Assembly (NCBI GenBank): GCA_009392515.1
Contig: VFGE01000033.1
Span: 1 to 58,656, forward strand
Reading direction: 5' to 3'
DNA: 58,656 nucleotides
From: SAR202 cluster bacterium
Lineage (GTDB): Bacteria; Chloroflexota; Dehalococcoidia; Lucifugimonadales; UBA6952
Shown here piece by piece: positions 7,929-17,140 of the stretch (within the stretch, counting starts at the first letter, position 1; each line of letters opens with the position of its first letter). The translations under genes were made by a program, and so were the position numbers. Under the pieces are notes generated by a model. The model saw only the letters and a list, made by a program, of their open reading frames with translations. It was not told where the DNA came from and searched no databases.

Positions 7929-8693
7929 TTAGTTTATTATCGAGCTGACAAAAATGTTGTGGGCAACGGTGTTACTGAAAGTAATATCTTGATCGTTAGA
8001 ACGAATTGTTGTAACTCCTCGAGTTTTGGAGATATCAACAATTGTAATTTTTGCACCAGGAACTAAACCATTACGAACTAGATATACCAGAAGATCATTA
8101 TCCTCAGGGGGGATTGATATAATACTATATTCATTATCAACCTGTGTATTTAGAAGGCGTAAGGTTAGTGTTGGTTTATGTTTATTACTACCAGGTATTT
8201 TTTGTCCAAATGCTCCGGTAGTGGGATGGTCAAGTAATTCTATTAATCGTTTTTCGACTTTTGGTGAAATTGCATGTTCTAATAAATGAGCTTCCTCGTA
8301 GGCATGTTCTAAATCTAATCCTAAAATATCCACAACCAATCTTTCTGCTAACCTATGTCTTCGTACGATAAATTCAGCAGATTGTTTTCCCGCACTTGAT
8401 AATTCTAAGTCTTTTGGATTTGGGGTAAGTAATCCTTCTTTAATTAGACGCTTTATCATGGCACTTACTGATGGCAAGGAAGATCCAAGGTTTTCTGATA
8501 CAGGGGCATTTTTTAGATATTCAGCAAGCTCAGTCAATGAAATTTTATTTTCATTATTTTCTTGTAGATAATAAATAGAAAGAAGGTAATTTTCAGCCAC
8601 CATTGAGAGCCTTTTTTGGCTGTGGTAGGGAGAATTTGCTAATATCTTATTTGCTCCAGTATTATTGGATTCTTTATTACTAGTTTTACTCAT
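7929..8693 (-). CDS. DtxR/IdeR-family metal-dependent repressor
   Basis: This 254-residue protein would bind DNA when loaded with iron or manganese. A winged-helix region (about residues 28-95) is followed by the DtxR metal-binding and dimerisation helices, seen in RRHRLAERLVVDILGL and EAHLLEHAISPKVEKRL. A FeoA/SH3-like C-terminal domain covers about 165-254. I choose the ATG at 8691-8693 because a GAGGG site precedes it; the ATG four codons upstream has none. The gene lies directly upstream of fbpA on the same strand, and twin palindromes stand between the two, so it is very probably the regulator of the fbp operon. Iron versus manganese specificity is not resolved. Confidence 0.9.
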   Translation of the reverse strand: MSKTSNKESNNTGANKILANSPYHSQKRLSMVAENYLLSIYYLQENNENKISLTELAEYLKNAPVSENLGSSLPSVSAMIKRLIKEGLLTPNPKDLELSSAGKQSAEFIVRRHRLAERLVVDILGLDLEHAYEEAHLLEHAISPKVEKRLIELLDHPTTGAFGQKIPGSNKHKPTLTLRLLNTQVDNEYSIISIPPEDNDLLVYLVRNGLVPGAKITIVDISKTRGVTTIRSNDQDITFSNTVAHNIFVSSIIN

Positions 8694-8717
8694 ATTTACC
8701 CTCATTTAGATATATGA

Positions 8718-8746
8718 ATTTTACACCACTAAATTTAATATTACAA
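8718..8746 (-). promoter_or_regulatory. Putative promoter of the dtxR-like gene
   Basis: On the minus strand TTGTAA (8741-8746) and TAAAAT (8718-8723) are separated by 17 bases, directly after the purT stop codon. The -10 box matches five of six consensus bases and the -35 box four. No copy of the ATTAGTA palindrome is present, so autoregulation is not indicated. Confidence 0.45.
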
Positions 8747-8749
8747 AAT

Positions 8750-9931
8750 TTACATTATGATATTTATTTTAGATACGACTAGTCGTGCTTTTTCTCTTGC
8801 ATCTTCGATATTTTCTCCAATTGCTAATCCGACTCCAAGCCTTCTATGACCATCTATATTTGGTTTGCCAAAAAGTCTTAAACTAGTATTAGGCAAAGAT
8901 AAAGCATCTTCAATTCCTTTGTATTGAATATTTTGAGATTTTCCTTCTGATAGAATTGCACAAGAAGCAGAAGGGCCAATTTGATGTATTTTATGAATTG
9001 GAAATCCCAATATCGCTCTTACATGTAAAGCAAATTCAGATAGGTCTTGTGATATAAGAGTCACCAATCCCGTATCGTGTGGTCTTGGTGATAACTCACT
9101 AAATATCACTGAGTCATTTTTGATAAAAAATTCTACACCAAATAACCCTTTACCTCCCAGAGCTTCAGTAATACTTTTAGCAATATCTTGTGCTTGATTC
9201 AAAGCTTTTTTAGACATTGGATGAGGTTGCCATGATTCTCTATAATCTCCATCTATTTGTACATGGCCTATAGGTGGACAAAAGGATGTTCCTTTACTAT
9301 GTCGCACAGTTAATAAAGTTATTTCATAATCAAAATCTAAAAATTCTTCAACAATTATTTTTTGTGATTTCCCACGAGAATTACTAATAGCATAATCCCA
9401 GGATTCGAGAATTTCTTCTTCAGAATATAAGATTTTTTGGCCTTTACCTGATGAGCTCATAATAGGTTTAATTACACAAGGAAATCCTAATTTATTTGTA
9501 GCTTTTTTAAGTTCTTCTGGAGAGGATGCAAAGTAGTATTTGCTTGTAGGTATTCCTAGTTCTTTGGATGCTAGATCTCTAATTCCTTCACGATTCATTG
9601 TTAGAAAAGTAGCTTTTGCTGTTGGAATAATATTATAACCTTCTGATTCGAGTCTTAATAAAACATCGGTGGCGATCGCTTCAACTTCTGGTACTACAAA
9701 ATTTGGATTTTCTTTTTTAATAATTGATTCAAGTGCATTTGGGTCAGTCATTGATAGAATATGACTCTTGTGAGCGACTTGCATTGCTGGCGCATTTGCA
9801 TAACGATCTACAGCTATAACTTCAATTCCGAACCTTTGAGCCTCAATAGCTACTTCTTTACCAAGTTCTCCAGAACCTAGTAACATTAATTTTGTTGAAG
9901 ACTTACTATGTGGTGTTCCTAGAGAAATCAT
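8750..9931 (-). CDS. purT: Formate-dependent phosphoribosylglycinamide formyltransferase
   Basis: PurT makes formyl-GAR from GAR, formate and ATP, the folate-independent version of the third step of purine synthesis. The 393 residues match the usual length. The N-terminal [20 protein letters not shown] (about 16-35) is the family's nucleotide-fold start. The ATP-grasp centre includes [12 protein letters not shown] near 155-167, and the metal-binding segment [10 protein letters not shown]...[12 protein letters not shown] lies near 265-290. It stands between the MFS transporter gene and the dtxR-like gene on the same strand, with a gap of about 23 bases to the MFS gene. No other purine gene is in the window. 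Confidence 0.93.
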   Translation of the reverse strand: MISLGTPHSKSSTKLMLLGSGELGKEVAIEAQRFGIEVIAVDRYANAPAMQVAHKSHILSMTDPNALESIIKKENPNFVVPEVEAIATDVLLRLESEGYNIIPTAKATFLTMNREGIRDLASKELGIPTSKYYFASSPEELKKATNKLGFPCVIKPIMSSSGKGQKILYSEEEILESWDYAISNSRGKSQKIIVEEFLDFDYEITLLTVRHSKGTSFCPPIGHVQIDGDYRESWQPHPMSKKALNQAQDIAKSITEALGGKGLFGVEFFIKNDSVIFSELSPRPHDTGLVTLISQDLSEFALHVRAILGFPIHKIHQIGPSASCAILSEGKSQNIQYKGIEDALSLPNTSLRLFGKPNIDGHRRLGVGLAIGENIEDAREKARLVVSKINIIM

Positions 9932-9954
9932 GTTTTACTTCCGATCATAAATAT

Positions 9955-11208
9955 TTATTTTTCTAAAGGATTTTCAGGATCATATTTATACTTTGCAATA
10001 TTAGGAATAAAGTACCATATACCTGCAACAACAAAAATAGATATAAATCCTCCCATAACCATAGTGTAACTTGCTCCAATTATCGAAGATACTAAAGTAA
10101 CTTGCACTGTACCTAAGTGGTTTGCTCCCATTGCTGCAAAAGAATGTACACTACTAGCTCGACCTAATAGTTGATCAGGAGTAGTCAGTTGAACGAGTGT
10201 TTGTCTCATAACCATACTAATTGAGTCTAATAATCCCAATAGGGCAATAATAATTAAACCTACTATGAATATAGGGTTGATTCCAAAAAGGATAAGGAGA
10301 ATAGCATACATTAATGTACCTATAAGAACTATAAATCCTTTTCGTGGCCATTTGTTCATATAGAATACTATAAATGTTCCTATTATTCCTCCAATAGAAT
10401 CTGCTGATGCTAGCATAGCAGTTCCTTGTGCTCCCAAACCATATAGCTTATCTGCAAATACTGGAAATAATTCCCTGTAAAATGAAAAAATCACAACTCC
10501 TATATCTAAAAGGTACAGGCCTGGTAATAATCTATGTCGCTTTACAAATCCTAATCCTTCGACAAGAGAAGAAATAGTACCTTTGCGATTTTCTTCCATA
10601 TTAGGCTCGCCAGATGCTCTAATTAATGCAGGTGATAAAATACTAAAAAAGGCTGTTGTTGATGCAATGAGAAAAGCGCCAGAAGCTCCATATGTTTCAT
10701 AAACTATTCCGAATAACAATGGAGCAATTACCATAGCGATTTGTCTTGTTGAAACTTGAACGGTGACGCCGTGAGGTAATAATTCTCTAGGTATTACTCT
10801 TGGTAACATTGCTGGTCTAGCAGCATTTCCAAGCATTTGTACAATAGTGCAAGCAAACGTAACCGACCATATATGCCAGACTTCTAATTTTTCTGAATAA
10901 GCTAGAGAAGCTAAAATGGCCAGTGAAATAAACACTACACTTTGTGTCATAATCATAAGCTTTTTTCTATTTACTCTGTCAGCAAGGGTTCCACCGTATA
11001 ACGCTAATGGAAGTTGAATTAATTGAATGGCACCCAATGCTCCTACTTTGGCAATTGAACCTGTCTGATCATATATCCATTGTCCGCTAATAAGTAATCG
11101 TAGGACCATAGTGATAGATTGAAATGCTAAACCAGACCATAGAAAGGTGTAGTCACGGTGTTTGAAAACTGCCCAAGGTTTTGAATTATTTGAATTATTG
11201 TTAATCAT
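9955..11208 (-). CDS. MFS transporter, exporter-like
   Basis: This 417-residue integral membrane protein has about 12 hydrophobic segments and the major-facilitator loop-2/3 motif GGTLADRVNRKKLM near residues 73-86. It is of the MFS_3 class that includes enterobactin and drug exporters. The short N-terminus starts KPWAVFKHRDYTFLWSG, typical for this group. The neighbouring iron locus makes a metallophore exporter conceivable, but no siderophore biosynthesis gene is present, so the substrate is unknown. The start at 11206-11208 has only a weak ribosome-binding site. Confidence 0.85.
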   Translation of the reverse strand: MINNNSNNSKPWAVFKHRDYTFLWSGLAFQSITMVLRLLISGQWIYDQTGSIAKVGALGAIQLIQLPLALYGGTLADRVNRKKLMIMTQSVVFISLAILASLAYSEKLEVWHIWSVTFACTIVQMLGNAARPAMLPRVIPRELLPHGVTVQVSTRQIAMVIAPLLFGIVYETYGASGAFLIASTTAFFSILSPALIRASGEPNMEENRKGTISSLVEGLGFVKRHRLLPGLYLLDIGVVIFSFYRELFPVFADKLYGLGAQGTAMLASADSIGGIIGTFIVFYMNKWPRKGFIVLIGTLMYAILLILFGINPIFIVGLIIIALLGLLDSISMVMRQTLVQLTTPDQLLGRASSVHSFAAMGANHLGTVQVTLVSSIIGASYTMVMGGFISIFVVAGIWYFIPNIAKYKYDPENPLEK

Positions 11209-11333
11209 AGAGGTTCAAATTTGTATAGTAAACCTGATCATTCTAGCTAATAAAGTTTTAAGAGTTAATACGTTAATTCGTGTATTTATCAGTTTAATAG
11301 AAAAAAACTTTGCAGATATCGTTTATTGAATTT

Positions 11334-11363
11334 TTAAACAAGAAAATTTTTGTATACTATAAT
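11334..11363 (+). promoter_or_regulatory. Putative promoter of the DUF3500-luciferase-like pair
   Basis: A consensus -10 box TATAAT (11358-11363) lies 30 bases before the start codon, with a weak TTAAAC (11334-11339) 18 bases upstream as -35. A TATACT overlaps the -10 position. The following ribosome-binding site is a strong run of G followed by AG. Confidence 0.4.
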
Positions 11364-11392
11364 GAATACTTGTTAAAAGTAGGGGGGAGTTT

Positions 11393-12403
11393 ATGGCAAA
11401 TACATATAAACAAATGATAGATGAACATAAGCATATTAATACTACGAAAGCTATGAGAGAGACTGCTTTAGCTTATTTATCTACCTTATCCGCAGATCAA
11501 AAAAATAAATCTACTTTTGAATACATGGATGGAGAAAGGCAGTTTTGGTATTATCCACCTATGAATAGGCATGGTTTGGCTTTGAGGGATATGACAGATG
11601 ATCAACGAAAAGCAGCGATGTCACTTGCTGAAGCTTCTCTTTCTTCAAATGCATACAAATATATGCAACAAATAATTGATCATGAAGCAATATTAGGCCC
11701 GATAGAAAAATCAAAAGGGATTATTTCTTTTGTGAGAGATTGTGAATTGTATTATTTTACAATTTTTGGCAACCCTTCAGCGAATGATGAACCTTGGGGA
11801 TGGCGAGTAGAAGGGCATCACATTTCATTTCACTTTAGCATATGGGGAGACACGGTAATATCTGCAACTCCTTTTTTCCTTGGAGCAAATCCTGCAGAGG
11901 TTAAAGAAGGAGATTCAAAAGGATTGAGAATTCTTAATAAGAGAGAAGACTTAGGATTAGAATTATTTAATAGTTTGGATATTGATCAACAAGCAATTGC
12001 TAAAATTGCAGATGATCCCCCTTTCGATATTTTAACTTATAATTCCACTAAAGCTGTGTTAATGAAAGAAGAAGGTATATCTGGAAAAGAAATGACTGGT
12101 GTTCAACAAGAAATACTACTATCTTTAATTGACGAATATCATTCAGTTTTTCCACAGGATATATACCAAGATAAAATGGAAAACATTCAGTCAAAAGGAT
12201 TAGATGATATGTATTTTGTATGGGCTGGCGGTAATAAACTGGGCCAGCAACATTATTATAGAATCCATTGTGGTAATTTATTTATTGAATATGATAATCG
12301 TCAAAATGATGCAAATCATACACATTCAGTTCTTAGGGATGTAGAAAATGATTTTGCTGAAAATGTGCTACGTCAACATCAATTATTATTCAAAGTTTTA
12401 TAA
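11393..12403 (+). CDS. DUF3500 family protein
   Basis: This 336-residue cytoplasmic protein of the DUF3500 family has no assigned reaction. Conserved-looking stretches are ERQFWYYPPMNRHGLALRDM (residues about 46-65), the WGWRVEGHHISFHFSIWGD segment near 139-157 with two adjacent His, and a C-terminal HYYRIHCGNLFIEYDNRQND near 288-307. The His-rich beta core suggests metal or substrate binding, but that is inference. The start ATG follows a very strong purine-rich ribosome-binding site. The luciferase-like oxidoreductase starts 10 bases after its stop, so the two are almost certainly coexpressed and may act on the same compound. Confidence 0.85.
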   Translation: MANTYKQMIDEHKHINTTKAMRETALAYLSTLSADQKNKSTFEYMDGERQFWYYPPMNRHGLALRDMTDDQRKAAMSLAEASLSSNAYKYMQQIIDHEAILGPIEKSKGIISFVRDCELYYFTIFGNPSANDEPWGWRVEGHHISFHFSIWGDTVISATPFFLGANPAEVKEGDSKGLRILNKREDLGLELFNSLDIDQQAIAKIADDPPFDILTYNSTKAVLMKEEGISGKEMTGVQQEILLSLIDEYHSVFPQDIYQDKMENIQSKGLDDMYFVWAGGNKLGQQHYYRIHCGNLFIEYDNRQNDANHTHSVLRDVENDFAENVLRQHQLLFKVL

Positions 12404-12412
12404 GGAGTTTAT

Positions 12413-13546
12413 ATGGGATTGCAATTCGGTGTTTTTGATCATATAGAACCAGTTGAAGATGCTTCTTTACAAGATGTATATGAATCAAGACTAGAACAAA
12501 TACAAAAATTGGATAAAGCTGGTTTTTATTGTTATCACTTGGCTGAACATCATACTCCTGCAGTTCATAGTTTAGCTCCATCACAAAATGTTTTTTTATC
12601 TGCAGCATCTCAACTGACTAGCAATATTAAGCTTGCACCATGTGTGTATGTACTACCTCTTCATCATCCACTAAGACTCATTGAAGAAATTAGTATGTTA
12701 GATACGCTTTCAAAAGGAAGAATGGAAATAGGCGTTGGTCGTGGTGGAGTTATGGAAGCATTTTTCTGGGGGCAGGAAGCTGATTCTGAAAGTAATTATC
12801 AAAGATATCTTGAAACTTTAGAAATTATGAGACGCGGTTTATCGAACGAATATCTTAATTTTCAGGGTGATTTTTATGAGTTTGAAGAGTTACCTATGCG
12901 AATGCATTCATTACAAAAACCTTATCCTCCATTATGGTACATGAGAAATGCTGAAACTGCAGCGATGGAAGGAATGAATACTATGGTTGTAGGCTCCTTA
13001 GACAGTATTCATAAAGAAGCTGAAAAGTATAAAGAGAAATGGGAAGAATATCAAGGTAAAGGAACTAAAACTTTACAAGGAGAAGATCCCAAAATAGGAT
13101 TGGTTGTTCATATGACTTTAGCGGAAACTGATGAAGAGGCAATAAAAATAGCACAACCTGCATGGGAACAATATCGTTGGAATTTAGAAGCACCAAGAAG
13201 AATGGAAGCAGAAAAACGCAATCTCGATCAGTTTAAATCAAGTAATCCTAATCAATTTGGTTTCGTAGGAGAAAGGCCGAAAAATGCACCTGATCGCGAA
13301 CTGAGGAAGGATATTTCCGCAGAACTTGAAAAATTTGATGACGGAAAAAAAGTTCAAAATCCTGGACGGTTAGGCGGAGTTGCGATGGCTGGTTCCCCTG
13401 CATCAATGATGGAATATATGGACGAATATATACAAAGCGGCGCGAACTATTTTGTGTGCTCATTTCAATGGGGGTCTATTTCTAATAAAGAAGCAGAACA
13501 AAGTATCGAATTATTCATTAATGAAGTAATGCCTAAATATGCTTAA
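12413..13546 (+). CDS. Luciferase-like (LLM class) flavin oxidoreductase
   Basis: This 377-residue member of the bacterial-luciferase-like TIM-barrel family uses FMN or F420. It starts MGLQFGVFDHIEP, with the paired-His segment LAEHHTPAVHSLAPSQNVFL at about residues 43-62 and the flavin-phosphate region KGRMEIGVGRGGVMEAF at about 100-116. It is in the subgroup of monooxygenases that open or hydroxylate organic substrates rather than the H4MPT-reductase subgroup. It follows the DUF3500 gene by 10 bases. Its 3' end overlaps the converging hydrolase gene by 4 bases. The substrate is unknown. Confidence 0.87.
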   Translation: MGLQFGVFDHIEPVEDASLQDVYESRLEQIQKLDKAGFYCYHLAEHHTPAVHSLAPSQNVFLSAASQLTSNIKLAPCVYVLPLHHPLRLIEEISMLDTLSKGRMEIGVGRGGVMEAFFWGQEADSESNYQRYLETLEIMRRGLSNEYLNFQGDFYEFEELPMRMHSLQKPYPPLWYMRNAETAAMEGMNTMVVGSLDSIHKEAEKYKEKWEEYQGKGTKTLQGEDPKIGLVVHMTLAETDEEAIKIAQPAWEQYRWNLEAPRRMEAEKRNLDQFKSSNPNQFGFVGERPKNAPDRELRKDISAELEKFDDGKKVQNPGRLGGVAMAGSPASMMEYMDEYIQSGANYFVCSFQWGSISNKEAEQSIELFINEVMPKYA

Positions 13547-14439
13547 ATTTGTTCAATAATTGAGTCTGAAAGTGAATTAATTTGATCTGCTACTATTTGT
13601 GAGTCTTCTTGAGGAAGAAAATGACTGCAATGGTTATATTGAAAATCCTCTGCATTTGGAAATTCCTTCCAAATTTCTGGCCATGTCACAGAGTCACGAA
13701 AAGGTTCTCCTGTAGGATTAGGTGTAGTCCCTTGTTTTCTAGAACGTAATATTTTTACTGGGCATTCAATCTTTGCAATATTATCCAATACCGAAGGACT
13801 AATATAAGCACCATACATGCTAGCTTCTATTGGAGGAGGACAAGTTAGATGATAGGTTTCTTCTCCTTCATCTTTTACAAGTCCATGGGTACAATAATCT
13901 TGTAATGCTTCTTCTTCCCAATTTGCAAAATTAAAATGTGTTCTTAAACGGTCAACCATTTGTTGAGGTGAATCCCAGCTATTTCTTCTTTTTGCCGAAG
14001 GATGAGTTCCAGGCATTTTGGGTCTTTTCGAGGTTTCTTCATATCTTTGTCGATTAAATAAGCTTGGGTCGCACAAAACTAATCCGCCAAAACGATCTGG
14101 GATTAATCCTGCTACCCTTGTGATAATATACCCACCCATTGAGTGTCCAACCCCAATAACATTTTTTAGGTTCATTTTTTCGATTAATGAAATAATATCA
14201 GGTGCAAAAGATTCCCAAGGGTAGGGGGGTGGGGATTTTGTACTATAGCCATGCCCTCTAAGATCTAAAGATATAACGTGTTTGTTATTTAGTTTTCTAA
14301 TAACATTATCCCAAATTCTGCCGTGGAATCCTGTTGCATGACAGAATAAGATAGGAGGGCCATCGCCTTCCCACTCATATGCGCAATAGGTAAGGTTTTC
14401 ATTTATATCGACAAAAATAGATTTTGGGTTATCTTGCAT
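13543..14439 (-). CDS. Alpha/beta hydrolase
   Basis: This 298-residue alpha/beta-fold hydrolase has the oxyanion-hole motif FCHATGFHGRIWD near residues 31-43, the nucleophile elbow GVGHSMGGY (Ser near 97) and a C-terminal catalytic His in NHCSHFLP. A cap-like insertion lies between about residues 125 and 205. It is likely an esterase or epoxide-hydrolase relative. There is no signal peptide. It overlaps the converging luciferase-like gene by 4 bases and lies 20 bases downstream of the ABC-2 permease gene on the same strand, so cotranscription with the exporter is possible. Confidence 0.86.
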   Translation of the reverse strand: MQDNPKSIFVDINENLTYCAYEWEGDGPPILFCHATGFHGRIWDNVIRKLNNKHVISLDLRGHGYSTKSPPPYPWESFAPDIISLIEKMNLKNVIGVGHSMGGYIITRVAGLIPDRFGGLVLCDPSLFNRQRYEETSKRPKMPGTHPSAKRRNSWDSPQQMVDRLRTHFNFANWEEEALQDYCTHGLVKDEGEETYHLTCPPPIEASMYGAYISPSVLDNIAKIECPVKILRSRKQGTTPNPTGEPFRDSVTWPEIWKEFPNAEDFQYNHCSHFLPQEDSQIVADQINSLSDSIIEQI

Positions 14440-14459
14440 AGTTATATTCCAATATTGTT

Positions 14460-15275
14460 TTAGGTAGTAAGGTCGCGGTTTTTAAATATTGCTATTGATA
14501 GAGATACAACAATTAATGATAGCCCGCTAACAACTAGGAGTTCTGTTATATCAATACTTGTATTACTAGTGTCAATAGAAGAATAGTATTTAAATAAAGA
14601 TAGATTATTAGTTGATTCTAATACTTCAGGTAAAAATTTATGAAATCCGTTCCATAGATACGAGACTATTGTTATAAGAAAACTTAAGCCTAAAGTCAGG
14701 CCTTTATTCCCAGTAATTGCACCTATAGCAAAACTAATTGCTGTATATCCGATAGCTAACGTGAAAACTTCAAATCCTGCACTGATAATTACAGATGATT
14801 GTAGACTATTCATCTCAAATGAATTTTTAAATAAAATAACGGTAAGTGTATAGAGTGATGAAATCACAATCATTCCTAAAAGGATTGCAATGAATTTCTC
14901 AATAGCTATTTGTACTCGAGAAATTGGTGTTGTTACTAGTAATTCTAAAGTTCCATTACTTTCTTCACCAGCAATTGAATTAACTGCATTTATAATTCCA
15001 TAAATAATTAGTATGAATGGAAGCATTAATCCATATACTTCGATATTTAACCATCCAGCTGGGGTGGAAATACCAACGTCAGAGGAACCACCATAGAAAA
15101 GAGCTTTCATTTCTTCAGGAAGCGCATCCATTAGGTCATTAAAACCTTCACCCGCTTCTTGCACTGCAGGATACATTGTCATGACAAGGAAAACCAAAAG
15201 TACAGTACCGAGGTTCCAGTAAATTAAGGAACGCTTTTGATCATATATTACTTTAGTTAATATTCTAGATAACAT
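14460..15275 (-). CDS. ABC-2 type exporter permease
   Basis: This 271-residue membrane protein has about six hydrophobic segments, starting with YWNLGTVLLVFLVMTMYPAV near residues 18-37. The motif ESNGTLELLVTTPISR (about 104-119) is characteristic of ABC-2 permeases of the NatB/drug-exporter class. It begins 2 bases after the ATPase gene ends, so the two form one export complex. Substrates of such pairs include lipids, drugs, polyketides and Na+. Nothing here decides which. Confidence 0.87.
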   Translation of the reverse strand: MLSRILTKVIYDQKRSLIYWNLGTVLLVFLVMTMYPAVQEAGEGFNDLMDALPEEMKALFYGGSSDVGISTPAGWLNIEVYGLMLPFILIIYGIINAVNSIAGEESNGTLELLVTTPISRVQIAIEKFIAILLGMIVISSLYTLTVILFKNSFEMNSLQSSVIISAGFEVFTLAIGYTAISFAIGAITGNKGLTLGLSFLITIVSYLWNGFHKFLPEVLESTNNLSLFKYYSSIDTSNTSIDITELLVVSGLSLIVVSLSIAIFKNRDLTT

Positions 15276-15277
15276 TT

Positions 15278-16165
15278 TTATTTTCTCTCGTAGTAGTTCA
15301 TAAATAGATCTTCTAATGAGGGTTCTTCACTAATTATGTTAAGAACTTCGTATTTACTTATTTCTTTGATTACTGAATCAAGTGATCCAGTAACATTTAA
15401 TTTTATTGAGCTATTTTCTGAGTCAATTTTTTGTACATTTCCCATAGTATCAAAGAGGGTAGTTGGAGGAGCGCTCTTAAATTCAATTTCAATGGTTTTA
15501 ATAGCATTTGATTTTAATACTTCTAGTTCTTCTTCAACAATTAATTCACCCTCTTTTATAAATCCTACAGTTTCAGCAACTTTATCAATTTCTGAAAAAA
15601 TATGAGATGAAAGGAAAACAGTTGCTCCGTTATTTTTTGATTCTTGGACCAACTCAATTGTAGTTTGCTGCAAAAATGGATCTAAACCACTCGTTGGTTC
15701 ATCGAGAATTAATAATTCAGGTTTATGCATAAAAGCTAGAACTAATCCAAATTTTTGCTTATTGCCCTTAGATAAAGTTTTTATTTTTTTTGTCGGCTCA
15801 CAATTTAATCTTTCGACTAGTTCATTGACATAGTTCCAATCAGTTATCTTTTTTAAGTTACCAAAAAATTTTAGTAATTCATTCCCAGTTAATTTATCAT
15901 ACATTGATAATTCACCAGGTAGATATCCTATTTTGTTAAACATTCCAATATTTTTTTGTGTGGGTTGCTGCCCCAATACGCTTACTGTGCCTTCAGTGGG
16001 GTTGAGCATGCCAAGCAGTGTACGAATTGTTGTCGTTTTGCCGGCTCCATTTGGTCCAATAAATGCATATATTGTATTTGTATTGACTTCAAGATTTAAT
16101 GAAGATAAAGCTTTGAATTTACCATAATATTTAGTAAGATTTTCAATTTTAATTGCGCTTGCCAT
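15278..16165 (-). CDS. ABC exporter ATP-binding protein
   Basis: This 295-residue ATPase of the CcmA/drug-exporter type has Walker A GPNGAGKTT near residues 37-45, signature LSKGNKQKFGL near 131-141, Walker B LLILDEPTSGLDP near 150-162 and switch His in FLSSHIFSE. The C-terminal 75 residues form the small extra domain common in these exporters. It is the first gene of a likely three-gene unit with the permease and the alpha/beta hydrolase. It is separated by 120 bases from the divergent fluoride-channel gene. Confidence 0.9.
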   Translation of the reverse strand: MASAIKIENLTKYYGKFKALSSLNLEVNTNTIYAFIGPNGAGKTTTIRTLLGMLNPTEGTVSVLGQQPTQKNIGMFNKIGYLPGELSMYDKLTGNELLKFFGNLKKITDWNYVNELVERLNCEPTKKIKTLSKGNKQKFGLVLAFMHKPELLILDEPTSGLDPFLQQTTIELVQESKNNGATVFLSSHIFSEIDKVAETVGFIKEGELIVEEELEVLKSNAIKTIEIEFKSAPPTTLFDTMGNVQKIDSENSSIKLNVTGSLDSVIKEISKYEVLNIISEEPSLEDLFMNYYERK

Positions 16166-16285
16166 GTTCTCATTTCCTATCCTCGATAAAGTCTATAAGA
16201 TTTTCGATCACTAAGCAATATCGACCTAATTTATGATAATGTTCTTTGTAGTACAATAGTGAAAATATATAAAAAGGACGACCAT

Positions 16286-16657
16286 GTGATAGTTTTATTT
16301 CAAGTAGGTTTAGGTGGAGCTTTAGGGGCAATCTCTCGTTATCTATTAGCGACATATATAGAATCATGGGGATATAACAACCAAGTATCAATTTTTGTTG
16401 TTAATATTTTAGGAGCCTTGGTTGCTGGTTTTTGTATAACAACATTAGAGTTAAATGTTGAATCTAAGTTTTTTCAAACATTTTTTATAGTTGGATTCTT
16501 AGCATCATTTACAACTTTTTCAACAATAGCCGTTGCTACTGATCAACTATTTATTCGTGGGCAATATTTAATAGGATTTATGAATATCACAGGGAATATA
16601 TTTTTTGGGCTACTAGCTGGTTTAATTGGTATATTGGTTGCTAGAGCTATAAATTAA
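16286..16657 (+). CDS. crcB: Fluoride channel CrcB/Fluc
   Basis: This small membrane protein of 123 residues exports fluoride as a dual-topology dimer. It has four hydrophobic segments. Family marks are GGALGAISRYL near the N-terminus, the VVNILGALVAGF segment, and ASFTTFSTIA, which carries the pore Phe/Thr/Ser residues. I prefer the GTG at 16286 because a GGA site precedes it at normal distance and the first helix then starts at once; the frame is open from a GTG at 16259. I see no fluoride riboswitch in the 120 bases upstream. The stop overlaps the converging zinc-ribbon gene by 4 bases. Confidence 0.88.
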   Translation: MIVLFQVGLGGALGAISRYLLATYIESWGYNNQVSIFVVNILGALVAGFCITTLELNVESKFFQTFFIVGFLASFTTFSTIAVATDQLFIRGQYLIGFMNITGNIFFGLLAGLIGILVARAIN

Positions 16658-17061
16658 TATCTTACTGGCAAGGTATGTATATTACCTTTTTGGTTGGATT
16701 TAATATCCTCAGAATACGATGATGAAGAGTGAGATAAATTAATACCACAACTACTACAGTATCTCTTTAAAGTGAGAGGGAATCTTATAACATTATCGCA
16801 ATTGAGACAGAGTGTAGGAATTTCCCAGTCTCTGCCTTCGTTGATCCATTCTTCATGACTTTGCTTGTGTTTGCCACGTCCATGGACAACACTACAACTT
16901 AGTCCACCATGTTGTTCTTCAAGGGATCGTTTGTCGTAAGGTTCTTTATCATCGATGTCTAATGAAGCTCCACACCAGTAACAAAAACGTTTACCTCGTG
17001 GAGGATGTCCACATATCCTGCAATTTTCAAATGAGAATTGAAACGGCTCTATCTTGTACAT
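16654..17061 (-). CDS. Double zinc-ribbon protein
   Basis: This 135-residue protein has two zinc ribbons: CRICG...CYWCG near residues 14-31, and CLNC...CSSCG near 99-118. Between them is a basic His-rich stretch HGRGKHKQSH. There is no membrane segment. I cannot name a family. Such proteins bind nucleic acid or act as small adaptors. It overlaps the converging crcB by 4 bases and stands alone on its strand, about 80 bases downstream of the DUF1295 gene. Confidence 0.75.
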   Translation of the reverse strand: MYKIEPFQFSFENCRICGHPPRGKRFCYWCGASLDIDDKEPYDKRSLEEQHGGLSCSVVHGRGKHKQSHEEWINEGRDWEIPTLCLNCDNVIRFPLTLKRYCSSCGINLSHSSSSYSEDIKSNQKGNIHTLPVRY

Positions 17062-17140
17062 AGATTATCCAATTTAGATCGTAAGTTTTAGGTTATTATA
17101 TAGCTATTATATAAATATGCCAAATTCTAATATTTATTGA

